64,000 bases of DNA, from the NCBI RefSeq assembly GCF_001477495.1, contig NZ_LDTF01000007.1:1-64000 (forward strand), in the 5' to 3' direction. The notes under the pieces are model-generated. The model made no database searches. It was not told the origin of the DNA and saw only the letters and a program-made list of their open reading frames with translations. The stretch is from Sphingomonas yabuuchiae. Its GTDB lineage: Bacteria > Pseudomonadota > Alphaproteobacteria > Sphingomonadales > Sphingomonadaceae. Below, in pieces: positions 28,489 through 36,831 of the stretch. The translations under genes and the position numbers were made by a program. How positions within the stretch are numbered: position 1 is the stretch's first letter; each line of letters starts with the position of its first letter.

Positions 28489-30276
28489 ATGTCAATACGG
28501 CGTCTGCCTCCCCATCTCGTCAATCGTATCGCGGCCGGTGAAGTGGTGGAAAGGCCCGCCAGTGCGTTGAAGGAATTGGTCGAAAATTCAATCGATGCGG
28601 GCGCCACCCGGATTGCCGTGGCGATCGGGCAGGGCGGCATCGGCCGGATCGAGGTGGCCGATGACGGGTGCGGCATGTCGGCCGAGGACATGGCGCTGGC
28701 GCTGGAGAGGCATTGTACGTCCAAGCTGCCGGACGAAGCGATCGAATCGGTCCTGACCCTGGGATTTCGCGGCGAAGCGCTGCCCTCGATCGCCAGCGTC
28801 GCACGGGTCACGATCGAGAGCCGACCGGCGGGCCGCGACGGGTGGAGCCGGGTGGTCGACAATGGCGAGGTGCTGCGCGACGGCCCCGCCGCCGTGCCGC
28901 CGGGTACCCGGATCGTGGTGGAGGACCTGTTCGCGCGGGTTCCGGCCCGACGCAAGTTCCTGCGCTCGCCGCGTTCGGAATATGCCGCCTGCCTCGACAT
29001 GGTGCGCCGCCTGGCGATGGCGCGGCCTGATATCGCCTTCACGCTGGAGCATGACGGGCGACGGGTGCTGACCGTGCCGGGCGGGGAGGAGCGGCCGGGC
29101 CGTGTCGCCGGCCTGACCGACCGCGCTCTGGCGGAAAATTCGGTCGCGATCGATTGGGTGCGCGACACCGTGTCGCTGGGCGGGGTCGCGGGGCTGCCGA
29201 CCTTCAACCGGGGTATCGCCGACCATCAATATCTGTTCGTCAACGGCCGACCGGTCCGCGACCGCCTGCTGATGGGTGCGATTCGAGGGGCTTATGCCGA
29301 GATGTTGCCACGGGATCGTCATGCGGTCGTGGCACTGTTCCTCGACATGCCCCCCTCGGAAGTCGATGTGAATGTCCATCCGGCCAAGACGGAGGTGCGC
29401 TTTCGTGACCCTGCGCTGATCCGGGGCATGATCGTGTCCGGCCTGCGCCGCGCGTTGGACGAAGCGGGCCATCGCAGCGTGCAGCGTCCGCCGGACTCGG
29501 CACTGGCCATGTGGCAGGCCGAGAGCGTTGCCGCGCCGCTGGCCTCCGTTCCGGTCGCCGATGACTGGACATCGTCTGCGCCCGAGGCGCGGGTGATGGA
29601 GCGCCAGTCGCTCTTCGCGCCCCGTCCCGGTTTCACCGCACCGCCGCCGCTCGCCCGCGCCGAACCGGCCTTCGCGGCCCCGCCGGAGGTCCGCCAATAT
29701 CCGATGGGCGTCGCGCGCGGGCAGGTCGCCAAGACCTATATCGTCGCCGAAGCCGAGGACGGGCTGGTCCTAGTCGACCAGCATGCCGCGCATGAACGGC
29801 TGGTGCTGGAACGGATGCGCGCCGCGCTGACCGGGGGGCGGGTGGCGTCGCAGGCGATGCTGATCCCCGAAGTGGTCGAACTGGACGAACCCGCCTGCGA
29901 TCGGCTGGAGGCGCGTGCCGAGGAACTGGCGGAATTCGGCCTCGACCTCGAACGCTTCGGCCCGACCGCAATGCTGGTCCGCTCGACGCCCGCGCTATTG
30001 GGGCAGAGCGACCCCAAGGGGCTGGTCGCCGATCTGGCCGATGAACTCGCTGCCTTCGACCAAGCGCTATCCCTGCGCGAGCGGCTGGACCATGTGGCGG
30101 CGACCATGGCGTGCCACGGCTCGGTCCGCGCAGGCCGTATTCTGTCGGTCGCCGAGATGAACGCGCTGCTGCGCGAAATGGAGGTCACGCCCCATTCCGG
30201 CCAGTGCAACCATGGCCGCCCGACCTGGGTGAAGTTGCAGCATGGCGATATCGAGAAGCTGTTCGGGCGGAAGTAA
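28489..30276 (+). CDS. mutL: DNA mismatch repair protein MutL
   Basis: GHKL ATPase that couples MutS mismatch recognition to strand incision. 595 residues: N-terminal ATPase motifs ELVENSIDAGAT, VADDGCGM and LGFRGEALPSIASVA; Pro/Ala linker around 330-410; C-terminal domain with the endonuclease motif DQHAAHERLVLE (DQHAx2Ex4E) and CNHGRPTW. Presence of the metal motif means it is the nicking type of MutL, consistent with no MutH. The ATG at 28489 is chosen; upstream in-frame sequence overlaps the mreB promoter. Confidence 0.96.
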   Translation: MSIRRLPPHLVNRIAAGEVVERPASALKELVENSIDAGATRIAVAIGQGGIGRIEVADDGCGMSAEDMALALERHCTSKLPDEAIESVLTLGFRGEALPSIASVARVTIESRPAGRDGWSRVVDNGEVLRDGPAAVPPGTRIVVEDLFARVPARRKFLRSPRSEYAACLDMVRRLAMARPDIAFTLEHDGRRVLTVPGGEERPGRVAGLTDRALAENSVAIDWVRDTVSLGGVAGLPTFNRGIADHQYLFVNGRPVRDRLLMGAIRGAYAEMLPRDRHAVVALFLDMPPSEVDVNVHPAKTEVRFRDPALIRGMIVSGLRRALDEAGHRSVQRPPDSALAMWQAESVAAPLASVPVADDWTSSAPEARVMERQSLFAPRPGFTAPPPLARAEPAFAAPPEVRQYPMGVARGQVAKTYIVAEAEDGLVLVDQHAAHERLVLERMRAALTGGRVASQAMLIPEVVELDEPACDRLEARAEELAEFGLDLERFGPTAMLVRSTPALLGQSDPKGLVADLADELAAFDQALSLRERLDHVAATMACHGSVRAGRILSVAEMNALLREMEVTPHSGQCNHGRPTWVKLQHGDIEKLFGRK

Positions 30277-30318
30277 GGCCGGCAAACTGCTTCAATGCAG
30301 CGCTGCCATACGCCGCGC

Positions 30319-30474
30319 CTATTCCGATGGGGGGGGCGTCAGGGCCGTGAGATTTTTGGCGATGATTTCCGCCTGCTCGCCGGATTTGGACGTGATCGCA
30401 TCTTTCTCTTTCGGCTCAATGTCGAGAACGTGAGGCGGTCGCGCCGTCAGGGCAGCCGCCACGCCGGAGGGCAT
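30319..30474 (-). CDS. Candidate 51-residue ORF overlapping the hypothetical gene
   Basis: An open frame from ATG 30474 to TAG 30319, overlapping the end of the gene at 30447 by 28 bp in another frame. The product is hydrophilic (PHVLDIEPKEKDAITSKSGE then AEIIAKNLTALTPPPSE) and has natural-looking composition, unlike the Arg-rich shadows common in this DNA. It may be a separate small gene, or the true C-terminus of the upstream gene after a frameshift. Confidence 0.35.
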   Translation of the reverse strand: MPSGVAAALTARPPHVLDIEPKEKDAITSKSGEQAEIIAKNLTALTPPPSE

Positions 30475-30788
30475 TCGGCGAAATCACCCCAGACATAGTA
30501 TCGATCCTGTCGCCGATCGTAAGAAGCCAGGCTCCACTGCGGCGGATCGGGCCATCCGAACCAGTCTCGGTCGATCAGATACAGGGTTTCGTCGCCGTGA
30601 TGCGCGACAAAGCCTGTCCCGGTCTTGTTGGCCCAATCGAAATCATTGCCCAGCAGGGCGGATGGTGGCCAATCCTCCGCGCCCGCCAACCGCCACAGGA
30701 GGGGCCAATTCGTACGCAGCCGCAATCCAGCCTTTCTTCGCCAGATACGAAAGAAGGGGAGTGACCAAGGATCGGCCTTCCAGATCAC
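30447..30788 (-). CDS. Hypothetical Trp-rich protein, possibly truncated
   Basis: A 113-residue protein not recognised. It is unusually rich in Trp (WKADPWSLPFFRIWRR, DRDWFGWPDPPQW, YYVWGDFAECPPAW) and looks like a small globular protein. The GTG start at 30788 is the only likely one, yet the same frame upstream still reads like protein (RIWHGAPWKDGVV) until a TAA, and the C-terminus may continue in another frame (30319-30474). The patch is poorer in GC than its surroundings. It may be a decaying acquired gene. Confidence 0.5.
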   Translation of the reverse strand: MIWKADPWSLPFFRIWRRKAGLRLRTNWPLLWRLAGAEDWPPSALLGNDFDWANKTGTGFVAHHGDETLYLIDRDWFGWPDPPQWSLASYDRRQDRYYVWGDFAECPPAWRLP

Positions 30789-30976
30789 GACGCCGTCCTT
30801 CCATGGCGCGCCGTGCCAAATTCGTCCTGATCCAGTTTATGCACCTCTTGTTCCACCGGTGAACCGAGCCCATAGGGCGATGAGTTGAGATTTTTTACGC
30901 TCAAACGTTCATCGTAACGAAACTTTTGCACTTGGCCGTGTATTTGCTGGTCATTGGACAGACAGGCAGTTTTACC

Positions 30977-31054
30977 ATGAAACATATCATGCCGCTCATT
31001 TTCGCTTTGATCCCGCTGGCCGCCGTGGTCAGCGCCTGCGTGGCCTGTCCGTAA
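30977..31054 (+). CDS. Candidate 25-residue micro-lipoprotein
   Basis: ATG to TAA with the product reading MKHIMPLIFALIPLAAV then VSACVACP: a basic start, a hydrophobic helix and a lipobox VSAC followed by a five-residue mature end. This resembles entericidin-like small lipoproteins in layout, but no ribosome site is obvious and the ORF is very short. It is followed by a hairpin with T-runs on both strands (31114-31150), which could end its transcript. Confidence 0.35.
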   Translation: MKHIMPLIFALIPLAAVVSACVACP

Positions 31055-31107
31055 CGTCGTTCTGTGCGGCCACCGTGCCGTGCACCATGGTGTCGTCCCC
31101 AAGACGC

Positions 31108-31140
31108 AAAAAAGGGCCGCCCGGACATGCCGGACGGCCC
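31108..31140 (-). terminator. Intrinsic terminator of rpsF-rpsR-rplI
   Basis: Arms 31114-31124 and 31130-31140 form an 11-bp GC-rich stem with one G-T pair and a 5-nt loop; on the minus strand it is followed by six T residues (31113-31108). The other side also has T-rich sequence (31141-31149), so it can work in both directions. It lies 35 bp after the rplI stop. Confidence 0.9.
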
Positions 31141-31174
31141 TTTCTTTTTCGGCAGAAGGCCGAAGCGCGGGGGA

Positions 31175-31768
31175 TTAGCCCTGCGCTTCTTCCTGCTCCG
31201 GCTGAACCTCGGCGGTGGCGCCGGGCTCTGCGTTGGGATCGTAATCCTCGGTGAAGCCGGCTTCGTCACGCTCGAACATCGAGGCCATGACGTCGACGCC
31301 CTGCGCCTGCATCTCGGCCTCTTCCGGCGAGCGGGCGACGTTGACCTTGACGGTCACGGCGACTTCCGGGTGAAGCGCGACGCGCACGTCGTACAGGCCG
31401 ATCGCCTTGATCGGACGGTCGAGCACGATCTGGCTCTTGTTCACCTTGTGGCCGTCGGCGACCAGCGCCTCGACCAGGTCACGCACCGCGACCGAGCCGT
31501 ACAGCTGGCCGACGTTCGACGCCTGACGGATCAGGGTGACGGTGGCGTTCTCGAAGGTCTTCGACTCGACCTCGGCCTCGGCGCGACGGTTCGCGTTCTC
31601 AGCTTCGATGCGGGCGCGGTTGGCCTCGAACACCTTCTTGTTGGCTTCGTTGGCGCGCAGCGCCTTCTTGCGCGGCAGCAGGAAGTTACGGGCATAGCCG
31701 TCCTTCACCGTGACCACGTCGCCGATGGCGCCGAGCTTTTCGACGCGCTCAAGCAGAATAACGTTCAT
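31175..31768 (-). CDS. rplI: 50S ribosomal protein L9 (bL9)
   Basis: Binds 23S rRNA at the L1-stalk base. The first about 150 residues are standard bL9 (MNVILLERVEKLGAIGDVV, YARNFLLPRKKAL, then the long connecting helix and C-domain LVEALVADGHKVNKSQIVL). The protein is 197 residues, with an acidic Gln/Glu-rich tail of about 45 residues beyond the usual end. Third gene of the rpsF-rpsR-rplI operon. Confidence 0.97.
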   Translation of the reverse strand: MNVILLERVEKLGAIGDVVTVKDGYARNFLLPRKKALRANEANKKVFEANRARIEAENANRRAEAEVESKTFENATVTLIRQASNVGQLYGSVAVRDLVEALVADGHKVNKSQIVLDRPIKAIGLYDVRVALHPEVAVTVKVNVARSPEEAEMQAQGVDVMASMFERDEAGFTEDYDPNAEPGATAEVQPEQEEAQG

Positions 31769-31780
31769 CTGTAAGACCCC

Positions 31781-32005
31781 TTACTTCACGACGTAGGGCA
31801 GGAGGCCCAGATGACGCGCGCGCTTGATCGCCTGGGCGAGCTCGCGCTGCTTCTTGGCCGACACGCTGGTGATGCGCGAGGGCACGATCTTGCCGCGCTC
31901 GGACACAAAGCCCTGCAGCAGACGGACGTCCTTATAGTCGATCCGGGGCGCGTCCTTCGCGGAGAAGGGGCAGCTCTTGCGGCGACGGAAAAACGGGCGG
32001 GCCAT
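31781..32005 (-). CDS. rpsR: 30S ribosomal protein S18 (bS18)
   Basis: 74-residue RNA-binding protein that pairs with S6 on the platform of the small subunit. Shows the family core [34 protein letters not shown] and [13 protein letters not shown]. Its ATG shares a base with the rpsF stop (TAATG), giving coupled synthesis with S6. Confidence 0.97.
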   Translation of the reverse strand: MARPFFRRRKSCPFSAKDAPRIDYKDVRLLQGFVSERGKIVPSRITSVSAKKQRELAQAIKRARHLGLLPYVVK

Positions 32006-32415
32006 TATGCGGCTTCCTCTTCACGATCACGACGGGGGCGGTCAGCGCGGTCGGGGCGTTCGCCACGATCGGCACGACGCTCGCGGTCGCGCTCCTGCTT
32101 GCGCATCATCACCGACGGACCTTCTTCATGGCCGTCAACCTTGACGGTCATGTAGCGGATCACGTCTTCGTTGATCTGGGTCTGGCGCTCCAGCTCGGCG
32201 ACGACACCGGCGGGGGCGTCGATTTCGAGCATGACGTAATGCGCCTTGCGGTTCTTGGCGATCTTGTACGCCAGCGAACGCAGGCCCCAGGTCTCGGTCT
32301 TCACGACCTTGCCCTGATTGTCCTCGACGATCTTCGTGGCGGCTTCCGCCAGCGCGTCCACCTGCGCCTGTGCCAGATCCTGGCGCGCAAGGAACACGTG
32401 CTCGTAAAGAGCCAT
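32005..32415 (-). CDS. rpsF: 30S ribosomal protein S6 (bS6)
   Basis: 136-residue protein: the S6 fold ([19 protein letters not shown] ... [18 protein letters not shown] ... [14 protein letters not shown]) occupies about 100 residues, followed by an Arg/Asp/Glu tail ([17 protein letters not shown]) that is longer than in enterobacteria. The ATG at 32415 is the conserved start; 49 upstream in-frame codons form the mRNA leader. First gene of the operon and divergent from fabD. Confidence 0.97.
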   Translation of the reverse strand: MALYEHVFLARQDLAQAQVDALAEAATKIVEDNQGKVVKTETWGLRSLAYKIAKNRKAHYVMLEIDAPAGVVAELERQTQINEDVIRYMTVKVDGHEEGPSVMMRKQERDRERRADRGERPDRADRPRRDREEEAA

Positions 32416-32480
32416 GCAGCTTACCTTATGTTGGCCGATCGCTGATGCCCACCCCATGTGGGACACCCCTCCGGCTGTCT
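32416..32480 (-). promoter_or_regulatory. Structured rpsF leader, possible S6:S18 autoregulatory site
   Basis: On the minus strand the leader can form a hairpin of TGTCCCAC with GTGGGCA (about 32443-32466), ending some 25 nt before the rpsF start. S6:S18 complexes are known to repress this operon through a leader hairpin in many bacteria; I cannot match the published consensus with certainty, so this is tentative. Confidence 0.25.
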
Positions 32481-32670
32481 TCCATACTTCAATACCGTCA
32501 CGCCAAAATGGCATGAGGGCGGGTGAAGCAGGTGCTTCCCGCCCAATGGTGCGCTGCCTCATAGCGATTTGGCGGCAAAAGGCAAGCGGGCAAGGGCCTC
32601 GGACTTGCCAGCGGCGGGCGACCTTTCTACCGCGCGGGCCATCCTATTACTGTTTCATGGCAGAACGAAC

Positions 32671-33630
32671 ATGCGTGCATTCATCTTTCCGGGCCAGGGC
32701 AGCCAGGCCGTGGGCATGGGCAAGGCGCTGGCCGAGGCGAGCCCCGTCGCCCGCGAGGTGTTCCAAGAGGTCGACGAGGCGCTGGGCCAGCACCTCTATC
32801 GCCTGATGGTCGAGGGCCCTGCCGACGAGCTGACCCTGACCGAGAACGCCCAGCCCGCGATCATGGCGAACGCCATCGCGACGCTGCGCGTGCTGGAGAA
32901 GGAAGGCGGCGTACGGCTGTCCGAAAAGGCCGATTTCGTCGCGGGCCATTCGCTGGGCGAATATACCGCGCTGTGCGCGGCCGATGCGATCGACCTGCCG
33001 ACGACCGCGCGCCTGCTGAAGCTGCGCGGCCGGGCGATGCAGGCGGCGGTGCCGGTGGGCGAGGGGGCGATGGCCGCCCTGCTCGGTGCGGACCTGGAAA
33101 AGGCCAAGACCATTGCCGGGGCTGCGGTCGATGCGATCCTGGCCGAGGGTGGCGAGGAACTGGTCTGCACGGTCGCCAATGACAACGATCCCAGCCAGGT
33201 CGTGATCTCCGGCCACCGCGCGGCGATCGAGAAGGCGGTGGCGCTGGCCAAGGATCTGGGGGCCAAGCGCGCGGTGCTGTTGCCGGTGTCAGCGCCTTTC
33301 CACTGCCCGCTGATGCAGCCCGCAGCGGACGCGATGGACGCCGCGCTGGCCGAGGCGACGATCCGCGCACCGCTGGTGCCGGTCTATGCGAATGTCGAGG
33401 CGGCGCCGGTTGCCGATCCGGGCGCGATCCGCGCGCTGCTGGTCGCGCAGGTTACGGGCATGGTCCGCTGGCGCGAATCGGTGCTGGCGATGCAGGAGGC
33501 GGGCGTGACACAGTGTGTCGAGTTCGGCGGCAAGGTGCTGGGCCCCATGGTCAAGCGCATCGCGCCGGACGTCGATGCGGTCAGTGTCGTGACGATGGAC
33601 GATATCGAAGGGCTGCTCGCCAAGCTTTGA
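32671..33630 (+). CDS. fabD: Malonyl-CoA:ACP transacylase
   Basis: Transfers malonyl groups from CoA to ACP to start fatty-acid elongation. 319 residues: N-terminal FIFPGQGSQAVGMG, nucleophile in GHSLGEYTAL (Ser94), the Arg in LLKLRGRAMQ, and catalytic His in SAPFHCPLMQPA. The ATG at 32671 gives the family start; upstream in-frame codons lie in the promoter region. First gene of the fab cluster. Confidence 0.96.
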   Translation: MRAFIFPGQGSQAVGMGKALAEASPVAREVFQEVDEALGQHLYRLMVEGPADELTLTENAQPAIMANAIATLRVLEKEGGVRLSEKADFVAGHSLGEYTALCAADAIDLPTTARLLKLRGRAMQAAVPVGEGAMAALLGADLEKAKTIAGAAVDAILAEGGEELVCTVANDNDPSQVVISGHRAAIEKAVALAKDLGAKRAVLLPVSAPFHCPLMQPAADAMDAALAEATIRAPLVPVYANVEAAPVADPGAIRALLVAQVTGMVRWRESVLAMQEAGVTQCVEFGGKVLGPMVKRIAPDVDAVSVVTMDDIEGLLAKL

Positions 33631-33635
33631 TTTCG

Positions 33636-34064
33636 CGCGGAGACGCGGAGGCGCGGAGATGCGGGACATAGACGAGATCAGTGGGGCCGTTCTCGACGTT
33701 GCGTTGCGGATGCATCGTGATTTGGGGCCGGGGCTGCTTGAGAGCGTTTACGAAACCGTTCTGGCGGGCAAGTTGGACCGAATGGGATTTCGGGTAGCCC
33801 GACAGCGGCCGGTAGATATTCATTTTGACGGCATGACCTTCGACGCCGCTTTTCGTATTGATCTCCTTGTTGACGAGCGCTTGCTCGTCGAAATCAAATC
33901 GGTTGAGCGGCTGACTGCCGCTCACGCTAAGCAATTGCTGACCTATTTAAGGCTGACCAGGCAACCGGTTGGTCTGCTGATTAACTTTGGCGGCGCAACG
34001 CTGAGAGAAGGGGTGCGACGGATCGTCAATTCCCACACTCCCTCCGCGTCTCCGCGTCTCCGCG
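33636..34064. repeat. Near-perfect 23-bp inverted repeats bounding the GxxExxY gene
   Basis: Bases 33636-33658 (reading CGCGGAGACGCGGAGG then CGCGGAG) and 34042-34064 are reverse complements at 22 of 23 positions. The left copy ends directly at the ATG of the GxxExxY gene; the right copy encodes its last part (SPRLRV). The bounded unit is 429 bp and sits between fabD and fabG, which are otherwise normally adjacent. Confidence 0.85.
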
Positions 34065-34087
34065 TGAACCAAAGAATCGGAGAATAA
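33659..34087 (+). CDS. GxxExxY family protein
   Basis: A 142-residue member of the GxxExxY family (PD-(D/E)XK-like fold, often called PDDEXK_3). The naming motif is GLLESVYE near residues 25-32, and the nuclease-like core shows FRIDLLVDERLLVEIKSV (D-x-E-x-K pattern) near residues 63-80, then QLLTYLRLTRQPVGLLINFG. Biochemical function is unknown. It interrupts the fabD-fabG interval and is bounded by inverted repeats; base usage is a little less GC-rich than its neighbours. Stop is 2 bp before fabG. Confidence 0.85.
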   Translation: MRDIDEISGAVLDVALRMHRDLGPGLLESVYETVLAGKLDRMGFRVARQRPVDIHFDGMTFDAAFRIDLLVDERLLVEIKSVERLTAAHAKQLLTYLRLTRQPVGLLINFGGATLREGVRRIVNSHTPSASPRLRVNQRIGE

Positions 34088-34089
34088 GC

Positions 34090-34830
34090 ATGTTCGACCT
34101 GACAGGAATGACCGCCCTCGTGACCGGCGCATCGGGTGGCCTCGGCTCGGCGGTCGCGAAGGCGCTGGCGGCGCAGGGGGCGAAGTTGGCGCTGTCCGGC
34201 TCCAATATCGACAAGCTGGAGGCATTTCGCGCCGAACTGGGCGGTGAGCATGTCGCGGTGCCGTGCAACCTGTCCAACGCGTCCGCCGTCGACGCGCTGA
34301 TCCCGCAGGCGGTGGAAGCCTTGGGCGGCAAGCTCGACATCCTGGTCAACAATGCCGGCGTCACCCGCGACAATCTGACCATGCGGATGAAGGACGAGGA
34401 GTGGGACCAGGTCATCAGTGTGAACCTGGAGGCGACCTTCCGCCTGATCCGCGCCGCCGCCAAGCCGATGATGAAGGCACGCTTCGGCCGCATCATCTCG
34501 ATCACCTCGATCGTCGGCGCGACAGGCAATCCCGGCCAGGCCAACTACGCCGCATCGAAGGCGGGCATCGTCGGCATGTCGAAGGCGGTGGCGCAGGAAC
34601 TGGCCAGCCGCAACGTCACCGTCAACTGCGTCGCGCCGGGGTTCATGCGCTCGGCGATGACCGACGTCCTGCCCGAGGCGCAGAAGGCCGCGCTGCTCGG
34701 CAAGATCCCGGCGGGCGATCTGGGCAAGGGCGAGGATATCGGTGCCGCCGTCGTCTATCTGGCGTCGAAGGAGGCAGGCTATGTCACCGGCCAGACGCTG
34801 CACGTGAACGGCGGCATGGCGATGCTGTAA
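34090..34830 (+). CDS. fabG: 3-oxoacyl-ACP reductase FabG
   Basis: NADPH-dependent SDR enzyme for the first reduction of the fatty-acid cycle. 246 residues: cofactor loop TGASGGLGSAVAKAL (about 12-26), NNAGVTRDNL, catalytic Ser in SITSIVGATGNPGQ, Tyr/Lys in YAASKAG, and the C-terminal GYVTGQTLHVNGGMAML. Start is 2 bp after the GxxExxY stop. Confidence 0.96.
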   Translation: MFDLTGMTALVTGASGGLGSAVAKALAAQGAKLALSGSNIDKLEAFRAELGGEHVAVPCNLSNASAVDALIPQAVEALGGKLDILVNNAGVTRDNLTMRMKDEEWDQVISVNLEATFRLIRAAAKPMMKARFGRIISITSIVGATGNPGQANYAASKAGIVGMSKAVAQELASRNVTVNCVAPGFMRSAMTDVLPEAQKAALLGKIPAGDLGKGEDIGAAVVYLASKEAGYVTGQTLHVNGGMAML

Positions 34831-34961
34831 AAGGCATATTTGCCACGAATGACCTTATCCTGGCCCAAGTCCGTCGCTGGACGGGCTTGCCAGACTAGGG
34901 CGCGCGTTCTACGTGCGTTCAGGAAGTATCAACCCCCGATGAATTACGAGAAGGGATTACC

Positions 34962-35198
34962 ATGAGCGAGACCGCCGACCGCGTGAAGAAGATCGTCGTC
35001 GAGCATCTCGGCGTCGAAGCCGACAAGGTGACCGAGGACGCGAGCTTCATCGACGATCTCGGTGCCGACAGCCTCGACATCGTCGAGCTCGTCATGGCGT
35101 TCGAGGAAGAGTTCGGTGTCGAAATCCCGGACGATGCCGCCGAGAAGATCACGACCGTCAAGGACGCGATCACGTATATCGACGAGAACAAGGCCTAA
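34962..35198 (+). CDS. acpP: Acyl carrier protein
   Basis: 78-residue acidic four-helix protein carrying the growing acyl chain on 4'-phosphopantetheine. The attachment serine is in [19 protein letters not shown] (near Ser38). Length and composition are typical. It has its own 131-bp upstream gap and is followed by an intrinsic terminator, which would let it be made in excess of the other fab enzymes. Confidence 0.98.
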   Translation: MSETADRVKKIVVEHLGVEADKVTEDASFIDDLGADSLDIVELVMAFEEEFGVEIPDDAAEKITTVKDAITYIDENKA

Positions 35199-35259
35199 TT
35201 CCGGGGCCTCGGCCCGCAGATGATGCGGGCCGAACAGGCCGCCAAGGCCAGGTTTCAAG

Positions 35260-35299
35260 CGGCTCCCCGACCCCGACATAGCGGGCGGGGAGCCGTTTT
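35260..35299 (+). terminator. Intrinsic terminator after acpP
   Basis: Perfect 10-bp arms CGGCTCCCCG (35260-35269) and CGGGGAGCCG (35286-35295) followed by TTTT. It stands between acpP and fabF. A further hairpin (about 35209-35231, GGCCCGCA/TGCGGGCC) lies closer to the acpP stop. Confidence 0.8.
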
Positions 35300-35320
35300 C
35301 GTTTGGGAATGGAGTGGAAT

Positions 35321-36577
35321 ATGCGGCGCGTCGTCGTCACCGGTCTGGGTCTTGTCACGCCGCTGGGAGCGGACGTGGAAACCGCCTGGGCCAATCTGAT
35401 CGCTGGCAAGTCGGGCGCGGGAACGATCACCCGCTTCGACACGACGGGGCAGAAATGCACCATCGCGTGCGAGGTGAAGCCCAAGGATCATGAATATGGC
35501 TTCGACCCCGACAAGCGCGTCGACCACAAGGTCCAGCGTCAGGTCGATCCGTTCATCGTCTATGGCATCGACGCCGCCGGACAGGCGCTGGAAGACGCCG
35601 GCCTGACCGAGATGGACGAGGCGACGAAGCTGCGCGCGGGCGTGTCGATCGGCTCGGGCATCGGCGGCCTGCCGGGTATCGAGATCGAATCGGTCAACCT
35701 GCACGAGCGTGGCCCCGGCCGGGTCAGCCCGCACTTCGTCCATGGCCGCCTGATCAACCTGATCTCGGGCCAGGTCAGCATCAAATACGGCCTGATGGGC
35801 CCGAACCATGCGGTCGTCACCGCCTGCTCGACCGGCGCGCACTCGATCGGTGACGCGGCGCGGATGATCCGCGACGACGATGCCGACATCATGCTGGCCG
35901 GTGGTGCGGAGAGCACGATCAACCCGCTCGGCGTCGCCGGTTTCGCCCAGGCGCGTGCGCTCAACATGAGCATGAACGACCGTCCGACCGAGGCAAGCCG
36001 TCCGTATGACAAGGGCCGCGACGGCTTCGTGATGGGCGAGGGCGCGGGCGTCGTCGTGCTCGAGGAATATGAGCACGCCAAGGCGCGCGGCGCGAAGATC
36101 TATGCCGAGGTGGTCGGCTATGGCCTGTCGGGCGATGCCTATCACGTCACCGCGCCGCACCCCGAGGGCAAGGGCGCCGAAAATGCGATGCGCATGGCGC
36201 TGCGCAAGGCGGGCATGGAGCCGTCGGACATCGACTATATCAATGCGCATGGCACCTCGACCATGGCCGATACGATCGAGCTGGCCGCCGCCAAGCGCGT
36301 GTTCGGCGACGACCTGTCGGGTGCGTCGATGTCGAGCACCAAGTCTGCGATCGGCCATCTGCTGGGCGGTGCCGGTGCGGTCGAGAGCATCTTCTGCATC
36401 CTGGCGCTGCGCGACCAGATCGTGCCGCCGACGCTGAACCTCGACAATCCGGACGAAGGGACCGAGGGCGTCGACCTGGTTCCGCACGTCGCCAAGAAGC
36501 GCGAAGTGAAGGCGGTGCTGAACAACTCGTTCGGCTTCGGCGGCACCAATGCTTCGCTGGTGATGAAGGCGATCTGA
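35321..36577 (+). CDS. fabF: 3-oxoacyl-ACP synthase II
   Basis: Condensing enzyme that elongates acyl-ACP with malonyl-ACP. 418 residues with the Cys-His-His triad: Cys169 in VTACSTGAHSIG, His in NAHGTSTMADTIE and His in STKSAIGHLLGGAG; C-terminal NNSFGFGGTNASLV. The ATG at 35321 is preceded by GGAG (35311-35314). It lies only 22 bp after the acpP terminator, so it needs read-through or its own promoter. Confidence 0.97.
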   Translation: MRRVVVTGLGLVTPLGADVETAWANLIAGKSGAGTITRFDTTGQKCTIACEVKPKDHEYGFDPDKRVDHKVQRQVDPFIVYGIDAAGQALEDAGLTEMDEATKLRAGVSIGSGIGGLPGIEIESVNLHERGPGRVSPHFVHGRLINLISGQVSIKYGLMGPNHAVVTACSTGAHSIGDAARMIRDDDADIMLAGGAESTINPLGVAGFAQARALNMSMNDRPTEASRPYDKGRDGFVMGEGAGVVVLEEYEHAKARGAKIYAEVVGYGLSGDAYHVTAPHPEGKGAENAMRMALRKAGMEPSDIDYINAHGTSTMADTIELAAAKRVFGDDLSGASMSSTKSAIGHLLGGAGAVESIFCILALRDQIVPPTLNLDNPDEGTEGVDLVPHVAKKREVKAVLNNSFGFGGTNASLVMKAI

Positions 36578-36695
36578 ACCCCTCGATACCCGTTCGGCCT
36601 GCGTGAAGGCGCAGGCCACGGGATTTGAGGGGAGGCCCAGGCACCCATTTCGGCTTTGCGTCTTGCGAACGAAATGAGTGGCAGAGCGAAATTCC

Positions 36696-36785
36696 AACCC
36701 CGGTGATGACCGGGTCCGGTTGCAAATTCATTCGGCTCGCGTCATCGGGCGGAATGGCAAACGGGCCCGGATCATCGCCGGGGTT
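36696..36785. repeat. Imperfect inverted repeat between fabF and mltG
   Basis: Arms AACCCCGGTGATGACCGGG (36696-36714) and its near complement at 36766-36785 differ by one base and one insertion, with a 51-bp spacer. The 254-bp gap holds no gene. The core resembles the GC-rich dispersed element B. Confidence 0.55.
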
Positions 36786-36831
36786 GTTCCATGTCCGGGC
36801 GTCAGCGCCCTCGTCAAAAACCGGGTGAGAT

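Larger units (their letters stand above)
30789..31174. other. 386-bp region between the hypothetical gene and rplI
   Basis: Apart from the candidate micro-lipoprotein (30977-31054) and the ribosomal operon terminator (31108-31140) I see no gene. A 105-codon minus-strand frame (30785-31102) ends in a GTGA overlap with the hypothetical gene, but most of its sequence looks like a shadow. Confidence 0.4.

Noticed and set aside
30785..31102. 105-codon minus-strand frame with GTGA overlap to the hypothetical gene
   Set aside because: Most of it reads like a shadow of the micro-lipoprotein region and terminator flank; the overlap alone is weak support.
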